Positions 34,104 through 42,134 of a DNA stretch of 64,000 nt are shown here, piece by piece (position 1 is the first letter of the stretch; each line of letters starts with the position of its first letter). The position numbers and the translations under genes are program-made. This DNA is from Fibrella aestuarina BUZ 2 (GTDB taxonomy: Bacteria; Bacteroidota; Bacteroidia; Cytophagales; Spirosomataceae): NCBI RefSeq assembly GCF_000331105.1, contig NC_020054.1, forward strand, positions 6,275,815 through 6,339,814, read 5' to 3'. A model generated the notes under the pieces. The model worked only from the letters and a program-made list of their open reading frames with translations. It was not told the origin of the DNA and searched no databases.

Positions 34104-34489
34104 CGCCGGATCTGGTGTTTGGTGTGCTCGGTCCCCTCAAACTGCCGCAGCGTTTCGGCGTAGAACGCCTCTACCTTGGCGGCATTATCGTGCCGGAAGT
34201 TAGACAAAAACACGTCGAACGTCGCCAGGCCGAACTCCGGCCACGTATGAATCGACACGTGCGATTCGGTGAGGCATACCACCGCCGTGAAGCCACCTTC
34301 GGGAAAGGCGTGGTAGGTTTCGCCCACCTTCGCCAGGCCCAGCGCCCCAATCAGCCCGTCGAAGGTCGCGCGGCAGGCAGCCACGTCCATCAGCTGGTCG
34401 ACGGGTGCCGAAAACGTAGCCAGTATGTGCAAACCGGGCTGATAGGGAGTCATCGACGGGGTTGTTGGCAGGGGCTTCAACGAGGTCAT
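34100..34489 (-). CDS. speD: S-adenosylmethionine decarboxylase proenzyme-like (SpeD/SpeH), Cys to Ser variant
   Basis: The 129-residue product has GLHILATFSAP at about 19-29 and the self-cleavage block ESHVSIHTWPE at 75-85. Cleavage would fall between E75 and S76, giving the pyruvoyl group from S76; H81 matches the processing His. The family has a catalytic Cys 15 residues after that His (DVFTC-type block), but here the sequence is FDVFLSN, so Ser96 replaces it. The enzyme may be slow or altered. Translation may start at 34489, or at ATG 34453 with a shorter N-terminus. Confidence 0.85.
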   Translation of the reverse strand: MTSLKPLPTTPSMTPYQPGLHILATFSAPVDQLMDVAACRATFDGLIGALGLAKVGETYHAFPEGGFTAVVCLTESHVSIHTWPEFGLATFDVFLSNFRHDNAAKVEAFYAETLRQFEGTEHTKHQIRR

Positions 34490-34510
34490 GGGCAAGTCTG
34501 GGGCATAGGC

Positions 34511-35350
34511 CTATTTCAGTCCGCGCAAAAAGGCGAGGCTCCGGGGCATCTGCTCCATCGAGCGCGACGATTCATCTTCGATGAAAAAATGCTTTACACC
34601 CGCCCGCTTGGCCGCCGCCATAAACTGCGCGATGCCGATGTCGCCGTCACCGAGGGCCACGTTCGTTTCCACATCGGCGTGGCCGGTGGCGGTCAGGGGC
34701 GTACCCGGCTTGCGGTCTTTCAGATGGGCCAGCGGGAAGCGTTTGCGGTATTTGTTGAGCAGTTCGAGCGGGTCCTGTCCCGGTGCTTTGATCCAGTACA
34801 CATCCATCTCGAAGTTTACGTAGCGCGGGTTGAGGTTGGCGGCAAGGTAGTCGAAGTAATTCCCGCTGAAACCCGGCACGGGGCCAAATTCGTACCCGTG
34901 CGTGTGGTAGCAGAACTTGATGTTCTGATCGGCCAGTAGCCGACCGGCGGTGTTGAAGACGTCGATGGCCCGGTCGGCATCGCCCTGCGAAAAGATATCT
35001 TCGGTATGCGGAATCCAGGCGCAAACCACGTAGCTGACGCCCAGCGCTTTGGCGTCCTCAATTACCTTGGGTACGTTGCTTTCCAGGTCCTCAAAATCGG
35101 CGCCCATGCTCACGGCTTTGAGGCCGTTCTTATCCAATTCCTTCCGAAACGCAGCGGCGCTTAGCCCATACGTACCCGCCACTTCGACTTCCCGAAACCC
35201 CATCTGCTTTACGATAGCCATGGTGCCGGGTACGTCCTTGGCGAATTGCTCCCGGAAACTGTAGAGTTCAAGGCCCACCGGGGCGGACGGCTGGGCCAGC
35301 GCAGGCAGCGCCAGCCCAACAGCCAAAGCGATCAGTAGCGATTGTTTCAT
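34511..35350 (-). CDS. Sugar phosphate isomerase/epimerase-like TIM barrel, exported
   Basis: The 279-residue protein has a signal peptide (MKQSLLIALAVGLALPALAQ). An AP-endonuclease-2/xylose-isomerase-type barrel follows, with LELYSFREQFAKD near 27-39, GFREVEVAGTYG near 51-62, and YVVCAWIPHTE near 105-115. Metal-type residues appear in FCYHTHGYEF, VNFEMDVYWIK and LKDRK blocks. It is probably an exported sugar isomerase or dehydratase, as many Bacteroidota paralogues are. The gene ends 22 bases before the SpeD start, so it may be read into the polyamine operon. Confidence 0.83.
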   Translation of the reverse strand: MKQSLLIALAVGLALPALAQPSAPVGLELYSFREQFAKDVPGTMAIVKQMGFREVEVAGTYGLSAAAFRKELDKNGLKAVSMGADFEDLESNVPKVIEDAKALGVSYVVCAWIPHTEDIFSQGDADRAIDVFNTAGRLLADQNIKFCYHTHGYEFGPVPGFSGNYFDYLAANLNPRYVNFEMDVYWIKAPGQDPLELLNKYRKRFPLAHLKDRKPGTPLTATGHADVETNVALGDGDIGIAQFMAAAKRAGVKHFFIEDESSRSMEQMPRSLAFLRGLK

Positions 35351-35370
35351 GTCGGTTTAGGGTGGTTCAT

Positions 35371-35446
35371 GTATCATGGACAAGGAATGATGTATAATGA
35401 TCTGACGCCGAGCCGATCATTGCCCATCATTCCTTGTCCATCGTAC
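35371..35446. terminator. 22-base hairpin after the cytochrome c gene
   Basis: Arms 35371-35392 and 35425-35446 pair at 20 of 22 positions. A second partial pairing (tgatgtataatga with ttcattgtacatca at 35451-35464) overlaps them. The element lies between the minus-strand cytochrome c stop (35469) and the isomerase start (35350), and probably ends the cytochrome transcript. Confidence 0.6.
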
Positions 35447-35468
35447 ATTATTCATTGTACATCATACA

Positions 35469-35909
35469 TCACTTCTTCCCCCGTTGTGCCTGCACCTCGT
35501 CGGGGGTGATGGCCGGGGCTTTGTTGCCGAAGTTACTGCGAATGTAGGTCAATACATCTGCGATTTGTACATCCGTCAGGAAGTCGTGCGAGGGCATCAC
35601 ATTGTCGTACGGTTCGCCTTCGATCTCTACGTTTTGCAGGCCGTTGAGCAATACGCCAATCAGGCGGGTCTTGTCGCCGTTCACCCAGTCGGTACCGCGC
35701 AGGGGTGGGTTCAGGCCGGGCACGCCGCTTCCATTGGCCTGATGGCAGGACAGGCAGTTCTGTTTATAGATCAGCTCGCCGGGTTGCGCGGCCACCACCG
35801 ACTGACTGACGGGGCGGGCCGACACCGGCTTGGTGGCTTTCACGGGCTTTTTGACCTGCGCAAAACTGGTCGTTGCGGCCAGCATCAGTAGCCATACGAG
35901 TTGCTTCAT
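35469..35909 (-). CDS. Exported monohaem cytochrome c
   Basis: The 146-residue product from ATG 35909 has a signal peptide (LLMLAATTSFAQ). A Lys/Pro/Val-rich linker follows, then the class I haem motif CLSCH at 52-56 and the distal Met in NVMPSHDF (M105). It is a small periplasmic or lipid-free electron carrier. Its protein partner cannot be told from sequence. The gene overlaps no neighbour and is followed by a hairpin, so it may be its own unit. Confidence 0.9.
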   Translation of the reverse strand: MKQLVWLLMLAATTSFAQVKKPVKATKPVSARPVSQSVVAAQPGELIYKQNCLSCHQANGSGVPGLNPPLRGTDWVNGDKTRLIGVLLNGLQNVEIEGEPYDNVMPSHDFLTDVQIADVLTYIRSNFGNKAPAITPDEVQAQRGKK

Positions 35910-35973
35910 GGAGTAGGCATACGCGGGCTTGTTCGTTGAGGGCGTATGATTCCCTAAAAATAGGGAGTGTTTG

Positions 35974-37026
35974 TCAGCGGACCGAATCATGCGGCGTTTC
36001 GAGCAGGGGCAACGTCACGCTGAAGGTATTGGTGCATTCCTCGATCTGAACAGGCCTGTCAGTCAGGTGCCGGTATTTGGCCGTCAGGTTCACCAGGCTA
36101 TGCTGCGTGGTCACGATGACCCGACTTTTGCGCTGCCGGGTATTGCTCACCCGAACCGACGGCCCTGCTACCGGCTCCACCTGAATAACCAGGGGCCGGC
36201 TTGCCGACATGCTGTTGTGCTCCAGCGCATTGTCCACCAGCGTTTGCAGACACAAGGGCGGCACGCAGGCAGCAGGGGCCGGGTCGGCAGGCAGGTCGAT
36301 GCGGATGGCCGCCCCGTACCGTACCCGCAGCAGCTGCGCATACGTACCCACAAAAGCCAGCTCCTCCCCCAAGGGCACCAGCGGCCGGTTGCCCGCCTGT
36401 AGCATGTAGCGGTACACCTTGGCCAAATCATCCACGACGCGTTCAGCCAGAGCGTTGTCTTCCCCGATCAGGGCCGAGATGGAACTGAGGCTGTTGAAGA
36501 GAAAGTGCGGGTTGACCTGCCCCTTGAGTGCGTCGAACTGCTGTTGCAACACGGCTTGTTGCAGGCGTTCGGCTTCGGTGGCGTTCTGTTTCCATTGCTC
36601 AAACGTGTAGAACAGGCCCAAAATGGTGCAAAGCAGCACATCGAACACACCGCCCAACACCCAGATGGCCTGCACCGTCTGCCAGGTAAACCGAACACCC
36701 GTGGCGGGCACCAGACTGTAGACCCACACATCGACGATCGCCAGCACAACCGTACACACGGCCACCGCCAGCAGCATCACCCACAAACGAGCGTGCGTCT
36801 GGCGCACGTCGGGGAAACGCGCGATCACCCGCCGCACCACCACCGTCAGGGTAATGATGGAACACCAGTACAACCCAAACACGACCAACGTACCTGCCAC
36901 GAAGGTATCGAGCTGCTGAAAGTACCGCGGTCCGATAAAGAAGTAGTTGCCCAGCGGAAACAACACTGGCATCATGGCCAGGTGGTACCACCATTCATAG
37001 TGGGAAAAGAAGCGGGGGCGGGTCAC
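35974..37026 (-). CDS. LytS-type sensor histidine kinase, G2 box degenerate (A)
   Basis: The 350-residue protein starts at GTG 37026, with four transmembrane helices (from residues 13-33 to about 150). The phospho-acceptor block QVNPHFLFNSLSSISALIGED and N box LVDNALEHNSM are present. However, the GL-type glycine of the ATP lid is replaced (HSLVNLTAKYRHL rather than xGLxNIxxRY). ATP binding may therefore be weak. No response regulator lies beside it. It shares a 245-bp near-identical segment with the kinase at 38518. Confidence 0.85.
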   Translation of the reverse strand: MTRPRFFSHYEWWYHLAMMPVLFPLGNYFFIGPRYFQQLDTFVAGTLVVFGLYWCSIITLTVVVRRVIARFPDVRQTHARLWVMLLAVAVCTVVLAIVDVWVYSLVPATGVRFTWQTVQAIWVLGGVFDVLLCTILGLFYTFEQWKQNATEAERLQQAVLQQQFDALKGQVNPHFLFNSLSSISALIGEDNALAERVVDDLAKVYRYMLQAGNRPLVPLGEELAFVGTYAQLLRVRYGAAIRIDLPADPAPAACVPPLCLQTLVDNALEHNSMSASRPLVIQVEPVAGPSVRVSNTRQRKSRVIVTTQHSLVNLTAKYRHLTDRPVQIEECTNTFSVTLPLLETPHDSVR

Positions 37027-37450
37027 GTTGAGTAGGCAGGGAAAGAAGCTGTTTAAAGATAGCGCATCAACGGGCGGCGGGCGTTAGCAGATTTGGATGT
37101 CTGGTAACAAATCAAGGATAAACTGCGCTAAATCGGGTGTCAATTGCACAAGCCGCCACGGCCCGACGCCTCATCGGCCTCCGAGCAATCAGCGGTCAAC
37201 GAGGCGTCGTGCGGAGACTTACCGGGGCGTTACCGGTTGTGCCGATTCGCCTAGGCGCTGACCGCCAACGTACCTGATCTGGTCACACTACCTACAGACG
37301 AATGCCTGCCATCAGCCGGGCCAGACAGTTCAGGCCCGGTTTTGCCCAGTTGATCCGTCGTTCGTGCGCCTTGAAGCAGCTAAGGGGTTTACTTCAGCAC
37401 GTCAGCGCTTACTTTTATGCCCTGTTGCGCTACCTCCCCGGTTCCTGTCA
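37027..37450. other. 424-base gap between divergent kinase genes
   Basis: No gene was found. A ccgggcc/ggcccgg hairpin followed by TTTT (37316-37343) and an inverted gacgcctc/gaggcgtc pair (about 37159-37168 and 37199-37208) are the visible structures. The divergent promoters must be here, but no perfect TAnnTTTG was found; TATCTTTA on the minus strand (37060-37053) is one mismatch away. Confidence 0.5.
37316..37343 (+). terminator. Hairpin with T run upstream of kinase B
   Basis: The 7-bp stem ccgggcc (37316-37322) and ggcccgg (37333-37339) is followed by four T residues. It has no plus-strand gene upstream within view, so it may act as an attenuator in the leader of the kinase gene at 37451. 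Confidence 0.45.
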
Positions 37451-38521
37451 ATGAACGCACCCGCCCATCCCCTGCACCAGCTAAACGACAAGTGGATGCG
37501 CATCGTGGGAGTGCCGCTCCTGGCCTTGTTGGGGCAATGGGTTATGTATGGCTACACCAGCGTCCCCTACCCCGACGACTGGCGGATTCCGTTTTTCTTC
37601 ATGCTGGGATCGGTGCTGGTTTGGGAGGTCAACCGGCAGGGCATTATGCTATCGCGGCAACGCTACCCGAACCTGCCTCAAACCCGGCAGCGAGTGCTGT
37701 TTCAACTGCTTTGGTTCGTGACTTTCTCCACCCTCATCCGTATCACGCAAACGGCCTTTTACCACTGGCTAAACCTGTGGCCCACGGAAGATTACCTGCT
37801 TTTTAAGCCCTACTTTTTCAACACACTGGTGTCGGTAGTCGGCACCATTCAGGTGGCGGCCTGCTACGAGGGCATCTACCTGTATCGGTGCTGGCGGGCG
37901 TCGTATACCGAAACGGTCGAGCTGAAGAAAGAAAACCTGCAAAGCCAGCTCGAATCGCTGAAGACCCAGATCAACCCGCATTTTCTATTCAACAACCTCA
38001 ATTCGCTCTCGGCCCTGATCAGCAGCGACGCCCCCCTGGCCGAGGAATTTCTGGATCAGCTGTCGTCGGTGTATCGCTACCTGCTTCAGCAGAACACCCG
38101 CGACTTGTGCCCGCTGAGCGATGAAATTCAGTTTATCGAGGCCTATTTCCACCTCATCAAAACCCGCTTCGGCGACGGCATCTGCCTGGAGATGGCCGTC
38201 GACCCAACGTACCTGTCGTTCCAGGTACCACCGCTGACGTTGCAACTGCTGTTTGAAAATGCCATCAAGCACAACATCATTTCGAGCAGCCGCCCCCTCA
38301 CCATCCGGCTTTACACGCAGGACAAGTACCTGATTGTCGAAAACAATTTGCAGAAGAAAAAACTATCGGTGCCATCGAGCCAGATCGGTCTGCAAAACAT
38401 CATGCTGAAATACAAACTACTCGACCAGTCGACGGTGACGGTTCATCAAGACGACCTGCGTTTTCTGGTCAAAGTGCCCCTCATCACGCCCGCCGTCGAC
38501 GCTGACGCCTTGTTGCTTTAG
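37451..38521 (+). CDS. LytS-type sensor histidine kinase (B)
   Basis: The 356-residue protein has about four transmembrane helices in the first 165 residues. The kinase core has QINPHFLFNNLNSLSALISSD, the N box LLFENAIKHNIISS, and a normal-looking lid with QIGLQNIMLKYKLL. It is the only one of the three kinases in this block with a conserved GL motif and is more likely to be catalytically competent. It is flanked by the two related kinases on the other strand and ends with a 4-bp overlap of the convergent gene. Confidence 0.87.
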   Translation: MNAPAHPLHQLNDKWMRIVGVPLLALLGQWVMYGYTSVPYPDDWRIPFFFMLGSVLVWEVNRQGIMLSRQRYPNLPQTRQRVLFQLLWFVTFSTLIRITQTAFYHWLNLWPTEDYLLFKPYFFNTLVSVVGTIQVAACYEGIYLYRCWRASYTETVELKKENLQSQLESLKTQINPHFLFNNLNSLSALISSDAPLAEEFLDQLSSVYRYLLQQNTRDLCPLSDEIQFIEAYFHLIKTRFGDGICLEMAVDPTYLSFQVPPLTLQLLFENAIKHNIISSSRPLTIRLYTQDKYLIVENNLQKKKLSVPSSQIGLQNIMLKYKLLDQSTVTVHQDDLRFLVKVPLITPAVDADALLL

Positions 38522-39615
38522 TGAACCGCCACGATGTCGTGCACCAGCGGCAGCGTTACGCTAAACGTGGCGTCGGTTTCGTCGATACGTACCGGTGTAG
38601 TGATCAGGTGCTGAAATTGAGCCATCAGCGCCGACAGGCTGCGCTGATTTATAGCCAGGTGGCGCTTTTTTCGTTGTAGCGAGTTAACCACCGCCACCGT
38701 CAGCAATGGGCCAACCCTTACCTGAATGACCAATGGCCGATTGGCCGACATACTGTTGTGCTCCAGCGCATTGTCCACCAGCGTTTGCAGGCTCAACGGC
38801 GGCAGATACCCCGGCGGGTCGTTTACAATCACGGGCAACTCGATGCGGATGGCCGCCCCGTACCGTACCCGCAGCAGCTGCGCATACGTACCCACAAAAG
38901 TCAGCTCCTCACCCAGGGGCACCAGCGGCCGGTTACCCGCCTGTAGCATGTAGCGGTACACTTTGGCCAAATCGTCCACGAAGCGTTCAGCCAGGGCGTT
39001 GTCTTCCCCGATCAGGGCCGAGATGGAACTGAGGCTATTGAAGAGAAAGTGCGGGTTGACCTGCCCCTTGAGTGCGTCGAACTGCCGTTGCAACGCCTGA
39101 TTACGCAACTGTTCGATTTCGACCTGCTCTTTTTTCCACTCCGTATAGGCGTAGAAAAGATTCAGGACAAGGCAAAAAATGCCCACGTAAGTCACGATAA
39201 TCAGCCACATCGCCTTGATCGTTTGCCAGGTGAACCCGATCCGAAACAACGATAGGCGACTACAGACGTATAATTCGATCAGGTTCAGCAGCATGGCCGT
39301 CAGGCTTACCAGCCCAATCATCACCAGCGTTCGCTGCAACGTCCGCTGAGAACCCGTATAATGGGCCATGATCCGCCGAACCAGGAGCGTCAGCACCACC
39401 ACCGAACTGCCATACATCAACAGCCCCACCAGGCTACCGGCTATGAAGACAGACCCCTCGCTCAAATACGATTGACCGAAAAAGAGGTAGTTCCCGATGG
39501 GAAACGACACCAGCGCCAGCGCGAGATGAAACCACCATTCATTCCTCGAAAAAAAGGCCGGGCGCGATCGCTCAACGAGCTGGTGTACGGGCAGCAGGAA
39601 CCTCGGAATCGTCAT
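38518..39615 (-). CDS. LytS-type sensor histidine kinase, G2 box degenerate (C)
   Basis: The 365-residue protein has four N-terminal transmembrane helices. The H box QVNPHFLFNSLSSISALIGED and N box LVDNALEHNSM are present, but the lid is RSLSALMAQFQHL, lacking the glycine of GLxNI. The central 245 bp (38840-39084) is about 96% identical to 36296-36540 of kinase A, although the membrane and C-terminal regions differ. It has no adjacent response regulator and may be a pseudokinase or a partner of kinase B. Confidence 0.85.
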   Translation of the reverse strand: MTIPRFLLPVHQLVERSRPAFFSRNEWWFHLALALVSFPIGNYLFFGQSYLSEGSVFIAGSLVGLLMYGSSVVVLTLLVRRIMAHYTGSQRTLQRTLVMIGLVSLTAMLLNLIELYVCSRLSLFRIGFTWQTIKAMWLIIVTYVGIFCLVLNLFYAYTEWKKEQVEIEQLRNQALQRQFDALKGQVNPHFLFNSLSSISALIGEDNALAERFVDDLAKVYRYMLQAGNRPLVPLGEELTFVGTYAQLLRVRYGAAIRIELPVIVNDPPGYLPPLSLQTLVDNALEHNSMSANRPLVIQVRVGPLLTVAVVNSLQRKKRHLAINQRSLSALMAQFQHLITTPVRIDETDATFSVTLPLVHDIVAVH

Positions 39616-39873
39616 GGATTGACCAATTGATTTAGTCCATTAAAACTACGGATTGTCGGCCGATCATTGTTACCTTATTTACACATAGACAAACAAATAA
39701 GCCCCCATTTCGGCTATCGAGCGCGTGGTCGGGCTACAGTTCAGGCATGGCCCGCCGCAGTTGGCAACGTACCTGCGTCAGTTGGTACCGATCCGGGTTG
39801 AATACCCCCCCGCCGATCCGTCAGTTTTGTGTCGTCAGTGCACGCTGGCAACCACAAAACAAACAGACTACTG

Positions 39874-40665
39874 ATGAATCGCTCCCAACCCGTCTGCCTG
39901 CTCATGAGCACGGTCCTGCTGCTCGGCGGCCTCAGCCTCACGGCCTGCACGAAAACCAACATCGACCCTACCGATCCGATCGACGGTCCGGGCGGTAAGG
40001 CTGGTTATCTGGTGGGCACCGTAACCGATCCACACGGCAAGGCCCTGCCCCGGGCAACGATCTACACCGACAACACCGTCTTTAAAGGGCGGGGTTCTGA
40101 GGTGAAGACAAGCAGCGACGGCACCTACCAGCTTCAACTGGTCAAAAACCTCGGCCAATGGGTGGCCAAAGGGTACATCCTGAAACAATACAACGACCGG
40201 GTTTACAAAATCAGCCTTGACCCTGACAACGCCGATTCGTTCACCGACGCTGAAAAGCCGGTCCGCAACTTCCGCTGGAAACTGACCGGCCACATCCCCG
40301 ACCTGAGTCTTGATCTGTATTACGGTGGTACGCTGGAGATGTCGCGCGACCTGAACGCCAATGAGCTGCGTGACAACGAAAACGTCGAGTTTACGCTGAC
40401 GCCGGTAGGCCCGCTGATCGACGGGTCGACGGGAAAACCGCTCACCCTGCGCGCCAAACGCCGCTACGATACCTTTCTGAAAGATATCCCGATGGGCCGC
40501 TACCGGATCACCGCCGTTTATAAACCCACCGGGCAGGCCTTGCGGGTGTGCGATTATTACAACGACAGCGACTACACCTACGCCTCGTCGGTAACCGTCG
40601 ACTTCACCGGCACCGAATCGGCAACCCGGGCCAACATGATGGGTATCAGCTACACCAACCGCTAA
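39874..40665 (+). CDS. Lipoprotein with carboxypeptidase-regulatory-like domain (paralogue 1)
   Basis: The 263-residue product from ATG 39874 has a lipobox (LGGLSLTAC). A CarboxypepD-reg-like beta domain follows with GYLVGTVTDPHGKALPRATIY and SDGTYQLQLVKN. The C-terminal half has VEFTLTPVGPLIDGSTGKPL and FLKDIPMGRYRITA. The same blocks appear in the lipoprotein at 50322, which lies about 10 kb away, so the two are paralogues. They are probably outer-membrane surface lipoproteins. No enzymatic residue is seen. Confidence 0.75.
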   Translation: MNRSQPVCLLMSTVLLLGGLSLTACTKTNIDPTDPIDGPGGKAGYLVGTVTDPHGKALPRATIYTDNTVFKGRGSEVKTSSDGTYQLQLVKNLGQWVAKGYILKQYNDRVYKISLDPDNADSFTDAEKPVRNFRWKLTGHIPDLSLDLYYGGTLEMSRDLNANELRDNENVEFTLTPVGPLIDGSTGKPLTLRAKRRYDTFLKDIPMGRYRITAVYKPTGQALRVCDYYNDSDYTYASSVTVDFTGTESATRANMMGISYTNR

Positions 40666-40685
40666 CCAACCACACCGCTTTAGTC

Positions 40686-42035
40686 ATGAAACGAATCTAT
40701 CAGGCAGGGTCAATCCTGACCACCCTGCTGCTGGCCGGTTTGCTCGCCTGCCAGCCCCACGACAAGGGCATTGTTCCCAACCCCGAAAATCCCGCCACCG
40801 GCACGCCTACCCCCGTTGGCAAGCCCATTGGTACCGCTTTTACCGTCACCATCAGTCCGGCTGGGGGGGTGGTGGCCAGCCCCGATGGGAAGCTCTCGCT
40901 GACCGTTCCGGCCGGGGCCGTCAGCAAAGCCACGCAACTGACCATACAGCCCGTGGAAAATACCGCGCCCAACGGCGTTGGCCTTGGCTATCACATCAGC
41001 CCCGACACCCTCTCGTTCGCCCAGCCCCTGACCGTCGACTATCGCTATCAGGACAATGAACTGACGGGGCACTCGGCCGAGGCGATCGGGTTGGCGTTCC
41101 AGAACAAAGACAACGGCTGGCAACTGGCGCAGCCGGCCATCGTCGACAAAACGCAGCGTCGCATCCGCACCCGCCTGAAAAAAGCCCGCTGGTGGAGCCT
41201 CGTCACGCAATACCAGCTAACGCCCGATATCGACACCGCAATGGTTAACGAGGTGCGCAACCTGCAACTGATGCGGGCGATCAATGGCGAATGGCCTACC
41301 TATTCGACAACCAGCAGCAAAGACGACCTGCTGACCCCACTCGTTCGCTCGGCCGTCGCCAATCAGGATGTCCGGGGCGCTTACCTGAACGGGCAGGACT
41401 GGGGCCACGGCGAGCCCGCCGATCAGTCGTGGGGTAGCCTGACCATCGACTACCATGACGCCAAAATCCTGTATCTGGCGCCCGGCAAGAAGCCCAAAAC
41501 CAACAACCCGGTCAAAATAGGGATTGCGGTGAGCACGGGCGGGGCCAACGGATTGCTCGTTTTGTTCAGCGACATGTATGTCAAAGGAGACATATCGCTG
41601 ACGTTGGATGGCCGGGATTTTGGCACCAACATACTGGCGCAGGGCGCGCTGGCTAACAATATCTTGAGTCTGGCCATCCATGGCGTGGATTCGACCGGCA
41701 AAAATGGCACGATGGTCGTCTTTGTCAACGATCCCCGTGTGGGCTCGTTCAAGTGTGATCTCGACAAAACATCGGTGAGTACCACCAACGAGGCAGCTAA
41801 AAAGCTGGAAGAAACCGGCGAATCGGTCTACTCGGCCTGTAGCAAAGACAAGGCTGCGGAGTGCAGCGTCTTTCTCACGAAACTGGGTCCATCTGCTACC
41901 ACCGGCTATCTGCGTGTGGAAGGGCGCGTGGCCGGAACGCTGGTAACCCGCCACGAGGAAGACAATACCTGCGGCGTCATCAAGCACATCACCACGCAGG
42001 TGCATGCCGACTTTTCGCTCCTGGTGAAGCGCTGA
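40686..42035 (+). CDS. Large lipoprotein with ZU5-like N-terminal domain
   Basis: The 449-residue product has a lipobox (LLAGLLAC). Then comes a proline-rich spacer and a ZU5-like beta domain (about 50-110) with ISPAGGVVASPDGKLSLTVPAGAVSKA, followed by DYRYQDNELTGHSAEAIGLAFQ. The C-terminal region (about 170-449) has no recognised family. It is 20 bases downstream of the paralogue-1 lipoprotein gene, which it probably joins as an operon. The start at 40686 is chosen for its signal sequence. Confidence 0.75.
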   Translation: MKRIYQAGSILTTLLLAGLLACQPHDKGIVPNPENPATGTPTPVGKPIGTAFTVTISPAGGVVASPDGKLSLTVPAGAVSKATQLTIQPVENTAPNGVGLGYHISPDTLSFAQPLTVDYRYQDNELTGHSAEAIGLAFQNKDNGWQLAQPAIVDKTQRRIRTRLKKARWWSLVTQYQLTPDIDTAMVNEVRNLQLMRAINGEWPTYSTTSSKDDLLTPLVRSAVANQDVRGAYLNGQDWGHGEPADQSWGSLTIDYHDAKILYLAPGKKPKTNNPVKIGIAVSTGGANGLLVLFSDMYVKGDISLTLDGRDFGTNILAQGALANNILSLAIHGVDSTGKNGTMVVFVNDPRVGSFKCDLDKTSVSTTNEAAKKLEETGESVYSACSKDKAAECSVFLTKLGPSATTGYLRVEGRVAGTLVTRHEEDNTCGVIKHITTQVHADFSLLVKR

Positions 42036-42098
42036 CACCCCACAGACCGGCACGCACCCAACCGCGTCTACTCACATCTTTATGCGACCCCCACCAGT

Positions 42099-42130
42099 TT
42101 GCCCGGCCGCGGGTTACCGTTGTACCTTTG
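42099..42130 (+). promoter_or_regulatory. Bacteroidota-type promoter just before the propeller sensor kinase
   Basis: TTG (42099-42101), then 21 bases, then TACCTTTG (42123-42130), exactly as for the tRNA promoter. The -7 element ends only 4 bases before the ATG at 42135. Transcription would therefore begin at or past the start codon, so either the message is leaderless or the true start codon is further downstream. Confidence 0.65.
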
Positions 42131-42134
42131 AGTG

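Noticed and set aside
33237..34163. 308-codon plus-strand frame opposite the DUF4178 gene
   Set aside because: There are no domains and no start context. The opposite strand carries a complete domain protein.
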